Positions 35,949 to 50,400 of a DNA stretch of 64,000 nt are shown one piece after another; position 1 is the stretch's first letter, and each line of letters opens with the position of its first letter. Both the position numbers and the translations under genes were made by a program. This stretch comes from Whitmania pigra. Lineage: Eukaryota; Annelida; Clitellata; Hirudinida; Haemopidae. Below the pieces are notes generated by a model. The model was not told the DNA's origin. It was given only the letters and a program-made list of their open reading frames with translations, and made no database searches. The stretch lies in the NCBI GenBank assembly GCA_021613335.1, contig JAJTWR010000305.1, positions 1,791,501 through 1,855,500 of the forward strand, given 5' to 3'.

Positions 35949-38900
35949 GGTAATTTATTAGATTTATTACTATTAGACAATGAAGTTACATTAATTAATT
36001 TTGCATTAATTACATTGATTATAACCATGACAGTTAAATATATTAGTCACTATAAAAGATATTCCCTGTATTTAATTTAAATTTGTTACAGTATTTCAGT
36101 ATTGCTAGGACATTAAAATTCATGATATCATGATATAGATATAGGGATGAATCCAATTGTCCAAAAATATCAATTATTAAACTAAAATGGCTGCTTGCTT
36201 TCTGAAAGGCCATAAGACAGAGTTGACTGATTGAAAGTAGAATGAGTCCTGATTGGATCCGATCCAACTCTCTTCATTTTCTCAGATGTATCCATGACTA
36301 CCACTTTGTTTATTTTGCTACAAAAGCATTCTGATATTTCTGGACCAAAAGTTGTTTTCACTGTGAGGGCATTATTTTCACTTATGTACTTGTTGCATTT
36401 CTGGTGCACAAATAGAGGAAAAATGTTACTTTAATGAATATTTATCTTTATATCTCTTTATTAAACGCTTGTTCGTCATTTTTATTTAAATCCAATTCCA
36501 CAAAGTACCTTGATTTCTCCAGCCAGCCTGTAGATAATTTATAAGAATTTGGTGATAATTTATTAGAATTTGATGGTAATCAATCACTTGATTAATAATT
36601 TATCTTCTTATAGTGGGATCTTATTCCTACTTGTAAGAGGAGGTTAATTAAAAAATATGTCATTAATAGAATTGTAATGGTGGAGATTATAAAGTAATAA
36701 CGAGGGCAAAGTTATTCTGAATACCAAGATAACTATTAATGTTTTATTTTATACAAGACTAAAGTAATTTACCGTTAATTATATTTTTATTCTAGCATAT
36801 TGATATCGTTTTGTTTTTGTTACATTAATTTAAGAGTTTATTTGTCTTACATTCTGTGAACTTTGTACTTCTGAGGATTTAAATTCTTTGCGAGTTCTGT
36901 CAGATCTTTGACGTTGATGCGACGATTAAGGAAGCCAGGGCTCTTCTCTAACTTGATCTAATTTGCCTTCGTCGATCCAATCTGTTGGGGAACCGTTCAG
37001 TTTATGACATTATATTTCTTGGTAGCTGCTATAGCTAAAAAAAGCTAAAAAAATTATTAGTTTTGATTATGACGGTACTTTAGATATCTTCAGATTCCAC
37101 ACTTCACGATCTTGAAATAGCAAAAGCGTTCTAACAAACAACCTAATGAAACATTGCAGCATATTTTCGACGAACTTTGAACTTGCATCTGACCATCTTG
37201 AGCATGAATTTTGACTAGGATTCACATATTTTGTGAAATTAATTAAAAACAATTACAATCGCTCCATTACAGACCAAGAAGAAAAAATTCTTTGTTCTCA
37301 GAGATGAAGTAGATAAGAGCAATCCTGCCAGGCTAGAATACTTTCAGGACGAGGCCAAATTCTTGGCCGCCCCCGGAAAGCCGAGGCGTTCCATCCTCTT
37401 GAGGGACTGCCTCAACGTCGCCGACGGTTCCGCCAACGGCAGGGGACCTTCCCTTTCTTCGGGGAGCTCCGAAGTCATCCACATTTACACCAAAAAGGAT
37501 GCCTTCAGGATAGGCTGCTCCAATGAGGCTGAGAAAAAAGAGTGGTTGAACAGTCTTCTGCAGCTCAAGAACAAGAGCCAAGAAGACAAGACACTTACGG
37601 ATCAGGATAACTTTGGTACGTGGAGTAAGATCATATTACGTCGACATTGTCATGCACGTTGTTTTATTATATTATCAGTTTTTATTGCTAGCATTATTTA
37701 ATGATTACTTGATAATATTATTTAACGATTCCAATTTTGTACGTTTTCACTTTTTGTCATTTGTCTTTTTGTCTCTGTTCACCTTATCTTAACCGGGAAT
37801 GTGAATTAAAGAACCTCTCGATCGTTTTTTTGTATTTAATAATTTTCGACACGATTCCGATCGTCGACGGGGTCCTCGGTAGCGTTTAATTACAAACTAA
37901 CTTGCTAACTGGTTTCGTCCGCTTATCGTTCAGAGTTCAGCTGGGATGTTCGCGTGATGAAGAAGAGCAACGGCAGTTGCAGGAAGATCAAACCGGGCAA
38001 GTACAGATTCTGTCTGAGCCACAAGAGCATCAGCCTCATCGGAGAAGGAAGCTCTTCACAGGGATTTGAATTTGCAGTGAGTAGGAATTGTCTTCTTGTT
38101 GTGTACTGTGAACATTGTGATGATGATGACTCGTGAGAAATTGGATTAGAAAATGATGAAGATGAAATGGGACATTGTGATGTTTGAGCAGGGAGTGTTG
38201 TTTCATTAATCTAAGATCACTTTGGAAATAATCAAGAATGTTTGTGAACAACATTTGACAAAATATGTGGTTATTTCATCTAACTGTCGTTTGTCAGGTT
38301 TAAAAATTGTCATCTTAAATATAATTAAATAAAATATACATCAAATAAAATGTTTAATTCCTTTTAGAAGTCAGTTAAAGATATTTCATCTTTTTCAATT
38401 TTTTGGTCTATTAATGCACTCCATTTGTCAATCTATTCACCGGTCATCCATTCCTTCAGCTGGAAAGCATCCGGAAGTTGGGTGACACGAAGGACCTGTT
38501 CTTCATGGAACTGGGCACGAGTTCCTCCATTGGCGAAGGACAACTATGGATCGAGGTGGATGATCCCATCATAGCCAGCAACATACACATGCACGTCTTC
38601 AGGTCTTCCTCTTTGTTCGTTATGTAGTTCTATATTAGTTATATTTCAGTTTATTATATATTATATTTTATACATCCCTTGATGACTCATGCCCTCCTTA
38701 ATTATGCTTTTTGTTCACCATAACAACTTGATGGGTTGGTCCATCCATTGCTTGCCTACTTTGAAGGTATCTTCTTGTCTGTCATGGTTACATTAATGTA
38801 GCTGTTTTGAGGAAGGTCTGTTTTTATAACTATATTTTATAACTATAAATAGTTATTTAGAATGTAAGAAAAAAATACGACTCTTTGATTTGGCAACGGT

Positions 38901-39005
38901 TTTTTAATTAGGGTTAGGGTTAGTTATGTAGTTATGTAGTTTAGTATATTCACTTTTTTACTACACAGTTATATGTTATGTAACGTATTGTATTAATTGC
39001 TATAA

Positions 39006-39067
<62 letters not shown>

Positions 39068-42000
39068 CATTATTATTATTATTATTATCATCACCATCAT
39101 CAACAATAACAACATTGTTTTCTCTCCATCTTATCATCTCACTCTCAGTTGTTTTTCTAAACACCACTTACGACCTACATAATGTGCCCAGGCTGCCTGC
39201 TGTGTGCGTTGTTTGTGAGTTTTTGACCCAATTCTTTGTCTAATTGATATCATCCAATCCACTGCCTTCCTCTTGGTAATGATTGTTGTTGAGTTGTTTG
39301 TTGTTATTGTTGTAATTGCCGTTCATACGTATTTTTGTTACTATTTTAATATTTTATAATACTATCGTCGTGGTTGTTGTTGTCGTTGCAGCCGTATGAA
39401 CGATTCCAGTGGCGGTGGAGGTCGTCCGAGAAGCCAAACCATGGGTGGTCCCAGCAGGTCGGTTAAAATCACTATCATCACCATCTCCACTTTTATCTTG
39501 ATTCATTCTAGTCCAAATGATGATTATCAAATTAAAATTCTGCAGGAATACTGTTTCTGTGGGTAGCAAAGGGTCTAAAAGGTTTGAATTGTTTCATTCT
39601 TTTGTCTATGTATATTTCTCCTCGTTTTTTAGTTACTTTGTGACAAATTAATTATACAAATTTATAATATTAATATTTTAATTTACAATTTTTTTTTAAA
39701 GTCTATTTTCCTATTCCATCTTTCGGATCGTTATAAAAATAAATTATTTTCCATCGTAATTCAGGTCTAGCATCCTATCCACCAGTAGCACAAGTAGTGA
39801 GTTAATATAATTAATAACAAATTATTATTTAGTGATTATATTGCAAATAATAATCATTAAAGTTATTTGATATAATATTAATAACATAATTCTCATTAAC
39901 TTAATAATTAACTCCCTTGTATTTTTTTAGCTTCGTCTACTGCCACTGTAGTAGCTGATGCAAGCAGTGATTCTGTTTTCTCCAACATGCCTGGAGGTAA
40001 GTGTTCTAAATATTAAACTCAACTGCTCCAAACGATGGTTTCCATGTGGATTAAGTGATAGATGATTTTCATTATTAGACTTTTAATATGCTTGATTATA
40101 ATTCTAGTGTAATTCAAATTATTATTATTATTATTATTATTGTTATTATTAATTATAACCATGTGACCTCAAGGTCGAACCACGAGTTCAAGTTCCGTGA
40201 GTTCACTAAGATCCTCCGGTAGCAGTCTCCCATCCTCTGTGAACAAATCCTCATTGTCTTCTATACTCTTTCCAGGTGGGCAAATTTTTTTAATTCAATA
40301 AATCAGGATGAGACTTCAAGTTAACCTGTCATAATTAACAACCTGTCATAATTCGCAACCGAGCTTATGCAGGCGTATGTGTATTTGCTTCAGATGTCAG
40401 ACTAACCTTAACAAAACAACAACTAGCTAAACAAAAACAGTTACAATTGGTGATGTTATTATTGTTATTATATTTTAAGTAAACATACTATTGTTATTAA
40501 ATTCTATATATATGTGTTTCATTTATTTACAATTTGCAGAATGTATAATATGGTTGATGCCTACCAGTTTAGTATAAATATTAGAGATTATTGCTATTTT
40601 TGTTAAAATATCCATCGTTGTTTTAAAATAAAAAATCGTGTTTTGTCAAGATTGGCTATGCTTGCCATCTTGATAATAAATACACAGTAATCTGTATTTA
40701 AATTCATATTTGACAAAACATATTTTTGGGCATGACTACCCATGAAGGAATTGTTTGTTGAAATGTTCCTTTTTTCATATTGGTTCCAACTTGCACTGGT
40801 TTTTTTGTGTTTAAATAATAAAAGAAGGAAAGAAAAATGAAGATTACGATAATCCTAAATTTAATTCCCATTCTTTCAGTCAAGGTTGGTCTTCAGAGCA
40901 CTTCAGCCAAAGAGGATGCCATGGGCCTCAATTCCCCCTACTTATTCATGGATGGCTTCAAACAGACTGATCTTGATCTGGCAGACCTCCTGAGGACTTC
41001 CTCGGTCGGCAACAAGGCCGAATATTTGAAGAACGTCCAGCATCATCAGCACCACTTTGGTCAAGCGTCCAAAGATTCCGAAAGGTGCTCCAGTGCTCCT
41101 CACCTCAAAAACGAAGGCGAAGGTCATGAGGCGAACGAGGATCTTCAATCGGAGGACGTGAATTCGGAGGCGGTCGATTTAGGTTCGGTGCTAATGCTGA
41201 ATTGCATTAGCCGGCTGTTTGTTTGATCCATTGGCGTGTGTTATTTAAATGTTGTAAATGGATTGTAATACTTGAATTTAATTAATAATTAATAATTAAT
41301 AATTAACTGCTTACAGCTCTGCAAGATCCTCCTCCGTACAAGGAGGGCTGTTTTTACTGCGAGGCTCTCAATTCCAGCAGCTCGCGGAAGGTCTTCTACG
41401 CTCCTCTCGATTTTGAGAAACCAGGAAAGAGTAAACATTTAGCTGCAGGAATTTGTAAAAGAGCCAGTTGCCATATTAAGAACAAGGTCATGACCCCAAA
41501 GGTGGGCTACTAAGGATTAACAAAAGTGAAAATAAAAATGCCTGGCACCATCTATTGACCAGATAAACTGCTATAAACTATAAGTAGTATGTGGTACTAC
41601 CATAAACTGCTCAGAGATTCGTAAATGGATTTGAATTCACGACCTTCGGAGCGTGATGCACGAAGATCATTTTGCACGAACAGCTACTTTCTACTCGTTA
41701 TACTTGTGCTGCGGTACTTAGGACCTTGGCCTATCTGAAAGACATTTGATGCCAAATGTGATTTAGTCAGAGTTTGTTTTGATGGCAATGATGTTATTGA
41801 ATAACATAATAACAACTTGGCTGATAATTGCTAGGTTGAAATTTATAAATCATGTTAAAATTAATTTTAAAAAAAAGATGAGTATGATTTATGGTCAATT
41901 TACTCGTTCACATGTTTTATTCCTCCTTTAGCAGCCCGTGGGAGGTAAAATATTCAGGTCGAACCCGCTCAGTAACTACCAGCACTTCCTCCATCACGTG

Positions 42001-42717
42001 GTCCTCGACACCAGCGACCAAGATCACTCGCAGAAGAGGGAGCGACTGCCGACGATCGACGGCTCCATGATGACGTCGAGAGCCATTCCCTGCTGTCGAC
42101 CGAGGCCTCGCGCTCTCACGGGCGACCAGAAGAATCTGGCCGTCCGCAATCGATGCTGTCGCGAAGCGCTCGAGAACGGCTACATGAAGATGCACGGATT
42201 CGTGGCCGACGCCGAACTCGGGCAGCTGCGATCGAGCGACGAGAAAGTTTTGGAAGACGAGCCATATTTGGACATGACCGAAGGTTTTGCGAAGATCCAA
42301 TTGAACCCTCAGCACTTCACAGATTACCTTGACATGAGCCTGGGAAAGGATTCCTCCGCTGCTCAGATTCCAACCTCGAACGCCGACGTCGGTGCCGCAG
42401 CTGCCGGCGACGGCGGCGTTTCGACGGGCGAGATTCGTTCGCTCTCTGTGCCCGTTAAAAGCGTCGACGGTAGCGACGAACACTACATGGAAATGTCGTT
42501 CAATAGGACCTCTGCCCCTCCTGCAATTCCTGCAATTTCCGGCGACCGCTCGATCGGGGCGCTTTCGTCGGCTTCGTCCTGCTCCAGTTCTTCGGCCTCG
42601 TCCGTCAACTCTCAGAGCAACTTTAGCACGACCACAATCTCTAACCTCACTTCCCCGATGACGGCGTCCGGCGAGTACATGACGATGTCGTTTTCACCGT
42701 GCGACAGGTTCTCTTGA
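35411..42717 (+). CDS. IRS: Insulin receptor substrate (IRS / chico-like adaptor)
   Basis: IRS proteins dock on activated insulin/IGF receptors, are Tyr-phosphorylated and recruit PI3-kinase. Exons: 35411-35476, 37273-37615, 37934-38076, 38460-38602, 39392-39457, 39546-39581, 39765-39796, 39931-39996, 40174-40275, 40880-41182, 41317-41501, 41932-42717 (756 aa). PH domain, residues about 12-125: KKKKFFVLRDE, ARLEYFQDE, FRIGCSNEAEKKEWLNSLLQ. PTB domain, about 137-235: FSWDVRVMKK, YRFCLSHKSISLI, FFMELG, QLWIEVDDPIIASNIH. A Ser-rich linker is coded by several very short exons. YXXM p85-binding motifs: YLFM near 353, YMKM 579, YLDM 607 and 627, YMEM 680, YMTM 744. No Grb2-type YXN motif was noticed. 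Intron 1 (1.8 kb) is AT-rich. Confidence 0.95.
39003..39092. repeat. (ATT)n microsatellite in IRS intron 4
   Basis: About 60 bp of uninterrupted ATT triplets followed by att/atc variants. A shorter ATT tract lies at 40118-40150 in intron 8. Confidence 0.9.
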
Positions 42718-44137
42718 ACGCTCGTCGCGACAATAGCCGCAGTCGTTTCGTGTAATTGTCCGAGATTCGTTTGGTTTTAATAGCGACCTCATCATTGTCA
42801 TTCTTGTGCTATGCTCTTGTTCTGCCGAAAGTAATTCTGTCGGCGTCGTCACACGGTTTCTTTCGTACCGAGAGTCATCGGCCCAGAATTAATCGTTCTC
42901 CTGAGCCAATTAAGCATGTCTTACGAATATTTATGAAAGAGCGCTCTGTCGGAAGCGCCACCGTTCAATTGTTGTCAATTCGGCGCAGGACTTGGTGGAC
43001 TGGTGAATTGGGGTTGAATTTTTAGTTCTGCTTGCGCTTGTTGTCGATGTTGCTTATTGTTGTCGTTGTTAACGTTAATTAATTAATCGTGATCGTCAGC
43101 GTGAAGCATCATCTCTGACTGACCCTGACGAAAATGTCTTATTTTATCGAACGACTCGTTGGCGACACAGTTTCTGATTGGCGTGCGTACGGTTCTTATT
43201 CATTCTTATTCCATCTCCTTTATTGCTCTCTGCGTAGTTGCCGCGCGCTCTGTTTGCTTAGCTCTTCACCAGGTCGTCTTGACGGAGATATTTTTAGACC
43301 GGGATTCCCGCCTCGTGTAAAAGTCGCTGCAAGGTCTTCGCTCTCATCGAATATTGCTCCGAAATGCTGTTTTTGGCTTCTCTTATTTCTTTCCTTGACG
43401 TGTGGTATCTGCTGTCAGTGCTAATAATAGCAACTTCTAACGTCGATTGGTCCCAGTATCGCCATTGGCAACGTCACTTCCTTTTCCTGGCGCTCCTGCT
43501 CCTCCGTACACCTGCTCGACCACCCCGTCATTTGCGTGGCAATCGCCAGCGTCTTCTTGGTCACTGTCATTTCAATTTTTGTGCAGTATTATTTATATCA
43601 TGGTTATATACGTCATGATCTGTTGTCATTTGGAGCTTATTTAGGGCTGGCGAGAATTTTCAGCGTTGCTGACTTTCCAGGCCGGCTCTTCTTGCCTTAA
43701 CTGTAAACTATCTTGTTCGGCTTTCCGGTCACTGATACCTCTTTCGATTGGATTCCAGGAACTAGAATAACACGGTGCTAGAGGCGTATTCTTGACCATT
43801 AGCAATCATAAATCCGTCGTCCGCGATTTAGCTTCCTCTTGATCATCAATTCACGATAAGCGATTCTAAGTGCAAGGTCGCTCGTTACCATGTTTCGCCG
43901 GCATCACCTCACCTTCCAGATCTTCGCCCAGTTCATCGACGTTTGTGTCAAGTCATCCATTTGCCATCGTTTGTTGTCCTTGTGGTCGTGCTCTGCTCTG
44001 TCACTCTCGTCCGATGCGCGTTCGACTTGTCTGTTATATAGGTCATTGTTCTTGGGTCGCTTGGCCAACTTAGGAAGCGTCTGTTTTCAACCGAAAGTTG
44101 CGATTACGACGTTGCCCATTGAAATGCGGTCATCCTG
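42718..44137 (+). other. IRS 3' UTR (inferred)
   Basis: Between the IRS stop codon and a canonical AATAAA lies about 1.4 kb of less AT-rich sequence with no conserved frame. Several open frames (for example 43134-43424) are rich in Ser/Cys/Leu without domains and are taken as UTR. Confidence 0.5.
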
Positions 44138-44143
44138 AATAAA
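44138..44143 (+). terminator. Candidate polyadenylation signal for IRS
   Basis: AATAAA, the first canonical hexamer found well downstream of the IRS stop in a convergent arrangement; the opposite gene's stop is only 280 bp further on. Confidence 0.45.
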
Positions 44144-44422
44144 ACCACGGATGATGTGTAACAACGGAACTTAATCATAGAAAGGGCTCGTGTCCCCCGA
44201 CCGCAGCGACATTCGACATGCACGCTCACCGACGACTGGACGATACATTTCAATGTTCAATTTGTGTAGAAAAACAAAAGTAAGGGGCAAGTGAAATGTT
44301 TAAAATCAGAACACATGTGGCAACAAAACTTATGAAGACAGGTCAGTAATACGATTGGTTAACATCGGTTCACTCCGGGGAAGAGTTTCGACGGTCGGCA
44401 GTTCGAGCGCTTTCGTGCAGAG

Positions 44423-47400
44423 TCATTCTCCGGACTCTGACTTTTCGTGCTTCGACTTTTCCGTGTGGCGGGCCAGATCGAGATTCAGGGTCGTCTGGGC
44501 GAGCACCTTTCTTGTTTTGTTGACTGGAAAATTGTTCAAAATAATGTAAAATCTGGGACACGGCCAATTGCTCATCTAAAAAATATCTAAAGGCGAAGCA
44601 CGTACTCTGTTCAATGACATCCGACGGGTTGATTTTGTTCTTTATCGCTTGCACGGAATCCTTCTTCACGAGTTGCTGACCGCTGGATGGCGAGTGCTTC
44701 AGTTCCATGACTTGTCGTTTAAGTCGCTCGATCTGAAGAAATGTAATATTTTATTAAGCACGGAAATGTTGTTGACCATTCATCGATACGTCTAGTTAGA
44801 CACGAGCGATAAGTTAGGTATTCAAATGCAGACGATGCTTAAAATTAGCCGACATTCAAAGCGCCTAGCGCATCCATTTCAGGTGCCGAGGCAGCACGAC
44901 GAACCTCGGACGTGCTCGAAAAACAATCGAATAAAAAAAAATCGAATAAAAGAGTCAATTTTAAAAATAATTAAAATAAAACAAAAACAGGCAAATGTAA
45001 AAAAAAAAAAATGCAATCAGAGAATTAGAAAGCAAAATGATGTAATTTATTTTTTATTTTGTAGTGAGTGGGTTCTCGAACAAGAAAAACAACCTTCTTA
45101 CCTCTTTGATGAAGCCAGAGTGGTCACATGAAGCACCTTAAAAAATAAAAGATTGAGTTGATAAATTGATGAGCAAAGTCAAGTCCTTTTTGAGAACAGA
45201 AATTAATCTAATTTGAAATGTAAGTGAAGGTTCAGTCACTGTTCTTGAAGAAAGTACTGAAGAGAAAAAGAGGCTTGGTATACCATCAGCAGAATTGTTG
45301 AGAATTCCTTCCAGTTGATTCCTGAGGTTGGCATTGCTCAGCACTAATCTTTCAAGTTCCTTTCTCACTTGCTCCACGTGGAAAGCAGGGTCTTGCATTC
45401 CGTCCTCTTCTGATGAAGATTTCGTCCTGGGGTCATCTGTTGTGCAAGCGAGCAAAAACAGTTAGTTAACAGTTCAATGATATTATGACATATTAGAATT
45501 AATGCTATCAGAAAAGTGCTTACGTGCCGATAAGGTCTCACGAGAATGCACAGCTAAATAGTTTACAATTTATAATTATTTCTACGATTCTCAAACGGAC
45601 TAGTTTAAGTTTAGATCAATAATGACAAAAAACATAATTAATGCTTACATGATAAAAATGGTATGAAGGTAGTTTAAAATCATCACGACAAAAGACGCCA
45701 TCATTTGAACAACCTAATTTAAGATTCTCCTTATCCTCGGACACTTCCGGAAGGACCGCCTCTGCGTCGGAAGGAGAAACTCCGCTCGTCTGCCTCTCCT
45801 TCAGCATGCTGATCTCCATCTTTAATGTCTCGACCAATTGCTGATATTCATTCAGAGTGGTACCATGGCTCCGTATTTTAGCAAGTGATTTTTGATTAGT
45901 ACAGAGAGTTATCTCTTTAAGAGAAGATTCAAGTTCAAGACACTTTGAGTCCAATTTGCTGATGATCAACTTCTTCTGCCTGATTTCCACATTCATCCTA
46001 GAGAAAAAAAAAAAAACTTAAAAACATGCTTTCATAACGATGAAGTGGCTAGACCAACATTTACAAGTATTTAACACAGCAAGTCAAAATATGGAATTAA
46101 TTTTTACTCATAACAAATTTTAATGGCTGACCAGAATTTCTAATTACAATACAAAATGATTGATCGACATCAGAATCAAGATCAAACATAAATTGACAAT
46201 AGATACAATATTTTAGGCCACTTAATTTGCCACTCACCTGTGGATCTGATCTCTCATTTCAGATGCAACCCTTTCATTTCTGTTAATGATTTCTTTGAGT
46301 TCCCGAATGTAATTCTCAAGATAATTTATTTTTTCTTGGCACTTGGAGTTGTCACATCCAGTCTCTTTTCCAAAGATGCTGTGGTATTTGATATTTCCAT
46401 GGATACTAATCACTTCGGAGGTCAAGATGGAGCCTTTGCTAGACAGCTCTATGACCTTTCTCGACAGGGTGTCTCGCTCTTCGATGAGGAGGGTCAACTC
46501 CTCTCTGAGGAGGATGCAGCCAGAGCACCCAGAGCATTTAGAAGAGGTCAAATAATGAAGTGACTGTATCTGATCGTCTGCTTCAAAATTCGCTGCCTGC
46601 TTTGCATCTTTCTTCCCAAATGTTTCAAAGTTTGATGAAATCTCTACAGGAGATAAGAGACTGTCAGATTTTGCTTTGTCAGGATGAGACAAAGAACTCT
46701 GGTTAATACTAATTGTTCCACCTGAAAGAGCTGAATTGATCGCCTGTCGCTCTGCTAAGAGAAGCTTTTCTAAAGAATCCTTTTCAAGTTGGAGGACGTC
46801 GAATCTGTGCTGCAAATCTTCGTATTTTGACTGGAATTCCACGGCCCTTCTCTCGGCCTCGACCAACTTCCTTAGTTTTTCCTGCAATTCTCTTTCCATG
46901 GAATTCGCTTGGACGCGTATCTGCTCGAGATCAGAAGCGAGACCCTGGCATCGACTTTCGAGTTTCAAAGATGAATCTTTGCTTTTCTCGAGAGCCTCAG
47001 TAATGCTGTCAAGCCTGGAGCCCTTATTGTAAGAGTCATTTCTTGCAACGGTCAGATCAAATTGAATCTTTTCTATTTCAAGTTCCAACTGAGAAATAGT
47101 TTCATTATCTGTTTCCTTAACTTCTTCCAGCTCATCCTTCAATGTTTCAACTTGCTCCTCAAGGAAGGAAATCAGAATCTTTTTTTGACTAATTTCATCT
47201 TCTTGTTCGAGGATAGTTTTTTCCAATTGTGTCATCTGAGATTCTTTTCTCTTGCTCCTTTCAAGATCCTTAGTTAGTTCGCTGTTGGTTCTCTTTAATT
47301 CATCCACTTGTTTTTGGAAACCTGGAATGAGAGATTCTGAATGCACTACAGTCTCTGCCAATGCATCTTTTTGAAATCTGAGTGATTCATTCTCTTTTTG

Positions 47401-50400
47401 AATTTGTGCTGTACGTTGTTTCAAACTCTCCATTTCCAAAGTCATGTCCAACTGAGACTGTTCTGCAAGTTTCTGGATTTTAAGTAATTCCTCTATTTTG
47501 TCATCTCGCAGAGAAATTTCTTGCTTGATTGCACTGATTTGTGAATTGAATTCAGTTAGTTTCTGATCAGCAACAGCTGCATAATTCTCATTGTATGTCT
47601 TCCTTAGGTCATCCAGTTCAGCTTCTAGATTTTCCTTCGTTGTCTCCACGTCTACAAGCTTCTTTGTTAGTGCATCGTATCTCTCTTCGTAAGCAGAAAT
47701 TTGAGACTGCAGGTCCTTTACGGTAGATTCGGAACTCTGTAGCTGATCGTGAAGTTCAGATAACTCTTTTGACAGAAGCCCAATTTCTTTCTCAACTTGC
47801 GGGGCTGATGATGACGACGACGGCAACAAATCCGAGCTGTCAATGAAAGACATTTTAATAAAAATCAAAGTTGCCCAGAATTAATGAAAACCAAATGTAG
47901 GACAGAAAATATAGTTCAATAATAAAGTGCCAGCTAGCAGCAGAGGCTCATATTGTTAATCATTTATATAATATTTTTATTTGTGTAATTATTATTTAAT
48001 TTTAATAATAATTTATGTAATAATAATATAATAATATTATTGTTAAACATTCCCAAAGGTGTTCGTACAAGTTGTAACACATTATGGCTGCAGCATTGCG
48101 TACAGGATATATATATATATAAGCAAGAAAGAAAGAAAATCGTATTGCAGATAAAGGACAGCACGTTGAGGAGCAACAATTGACAAACCTTGAAGTATCC
48201 TTATCATCTTTTCCAGTTCCAGTTGCCTGTTGCAAGTCGTAACCTTCCTCTCCTGCGTTTTCGGCAAGCTCCGGTACCTGCGCGAGAGAAGTCCTGCCGA
48301 ACAGGAGGGACGTTCGTCCGATCGAAGAAAACCTTCGTTCGGTTCCTTCGACATTCAGGGAAGCTTCCATGATTTCATCTTGTTCTGAATCAGAGAAATA
48401 GTTTTAGGAAATTTATAGTTTATAAAGAAATAATTTTATTAAAATAATATCAAAATAATCTATTATAATTTTTACCTTCAATCCAACGAGAAACATTATT
48501 CAGCAATCCTTCTGTCTCATTAAGGCAATCTGATATCTTTGAAATCTCCTCATCTGGCAAGGTAGATTTGTCCTTCCTAGCTTCGAGCAGACTCCTGAGA
48601 AAAACCAACAGCTCCTCTAGCCTGTCTCTCATGATGTGACATCTTCCTTCGCTTTCGGCCAACATGTCCGAAAGAAAGACTTCACGACCGTTGCACGAGG
48701 TCGCGTCGGGTCTGCCTTCCGTGAAGCGAGACTCGTCCAAATGGGTGGAATCGAAGTCCGGCACGAGGGAGGGGCGCGAAAAATCCAGTTCTCTCAAAGA
48801 CTCGTCGGCGGTGGCCCCGTTCGAACCGATTAGGAAACTCGGTCCCGCGATTTGCGAGCCGACGTAAAGTTCGCTGAGACGGCCGAAGCTGGGCCTGGTG
48901 GACCTGCCAAGCCTGTACCTAAAGTTCTGTCTCAGGTGATAAATCTCCTCCTGGAGCTTCTCAAAGGCTTTCGAGTTCTTGAGACGAGTTTCGACCAGCG
49001 GGGTCATAGAAGCCGTGTCTAAAGAGCTCTCTGTCGATCCTCTTGCACACTCAGAACCGAGGACGGACGGCCGGCCTAGGGGAGATCCTCCATCTCTTGA
49101 AGTTGATGGTTTGGAATCTTCTGGCTGTTTAGTTTCCTTGGAGAACAAGCTATTTTCAGTTATCTGTTTGTTGTCAGTTTGCATTTGCTGCTTTAAAGTG
49201 TTTATTTTTCCAACAAGACGGACAATTAACTCTGGATTGAATTTCATCTTGCCAGGGACTTCAGATGCTTCTGTGTTCAATTTTATCTGTTCTTTCAGGT
49301 GACATATGACATCATTGGCATTATCAAGCTCTTTCTGAATCTCTATCATCTTTGACTTCAAAGAATTTGTGTCCACTAACTGGCTGTTATTGCCTTCACA
49401 GCTAGAACTCTTATCTGCATCTTCTTTTTGCTTTATGCTAACTTCATTTTCCAGACGATTTGACATAAGTCCATGGCTAAGTGAATGTGTTTGCTCTTCA
49501 GCATCCTTGTTAAGTTTCTGAGTTGCAACCATTTCAAGAAGACTGCTTTTCATGCTCTCAAACAAAGCAATTAACTCTGGCTTCTCGAAGGTCTCATTTC
49601 TTACTTTCAGACAAGCATTGTCGAGTTGATTCAATGCCATAGACAACGAAGTCCTTAATTGACAAGCTACTTCAATTTCGTTGGAGTCTTCATTATTCGT
49701 TTGGTTCTCAAATCTCAACTCCCAACGTAATGGCAAGCTAGTGTTCGTTGAAGTAGGATGAAGTGTTTTGAATTCTTCGTGCAAAGCTTGGCTGGACTCA
49801 AATGAGTGATATCGGTCGATAGCTTTGCGTGCTGGGTCGTCCGAGTTATTCATCGAGTCAGTGTCATGAAAAGATTTCAACGCAACAAGTTTAGACCTCG
49901 CCGACTGTTCTCCAGGTCCCGTATATCCTTGAAGTCAAAGTTTTAAATAAATAAAAATAAAAATCTGTTGTTTGTCAGACACGAAGTTGTCTTGAGTTAC
50001 GTAAGAACTATTTAAAATATCCCGCTCGCGACGCCGAAAGTAAACAAAATTGCCCGGGTGCTACTAATGGCCAATGCGTCATCTGCGTTGAATTAGCACT
50101 CCGCCATCTATAGAAAAAGTGAGACATCCCAACCCCAGATACATTTTTTTTACTCCGCTATTACCTTTTGTTGCCATCATCTCGACTTTAGAAAAAACTC
50201 TAAAACCCGTACTGGTATTTTCTAAACCTCCCAAGTTACTTTTCGACGTTTTCTGCATAAAATAATCACGATTAAAAAGTATTTAGACGCCATATTTTCA
50301 TGGTTAACTAACATTCCTCAGATTGGCAGCATGCTGCGGAGCACCATTCAGGTTAAGCTCGGAATTAAACGGCGCTAACTTTGCCTTAAGGTCCTGTCAA

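Noticed and set aside
43134..44138. Several plus-strand open frames after the IRS stop codon
   Set aside because: Overlapping in different frames, no splice support; best explained as 3' UTR.
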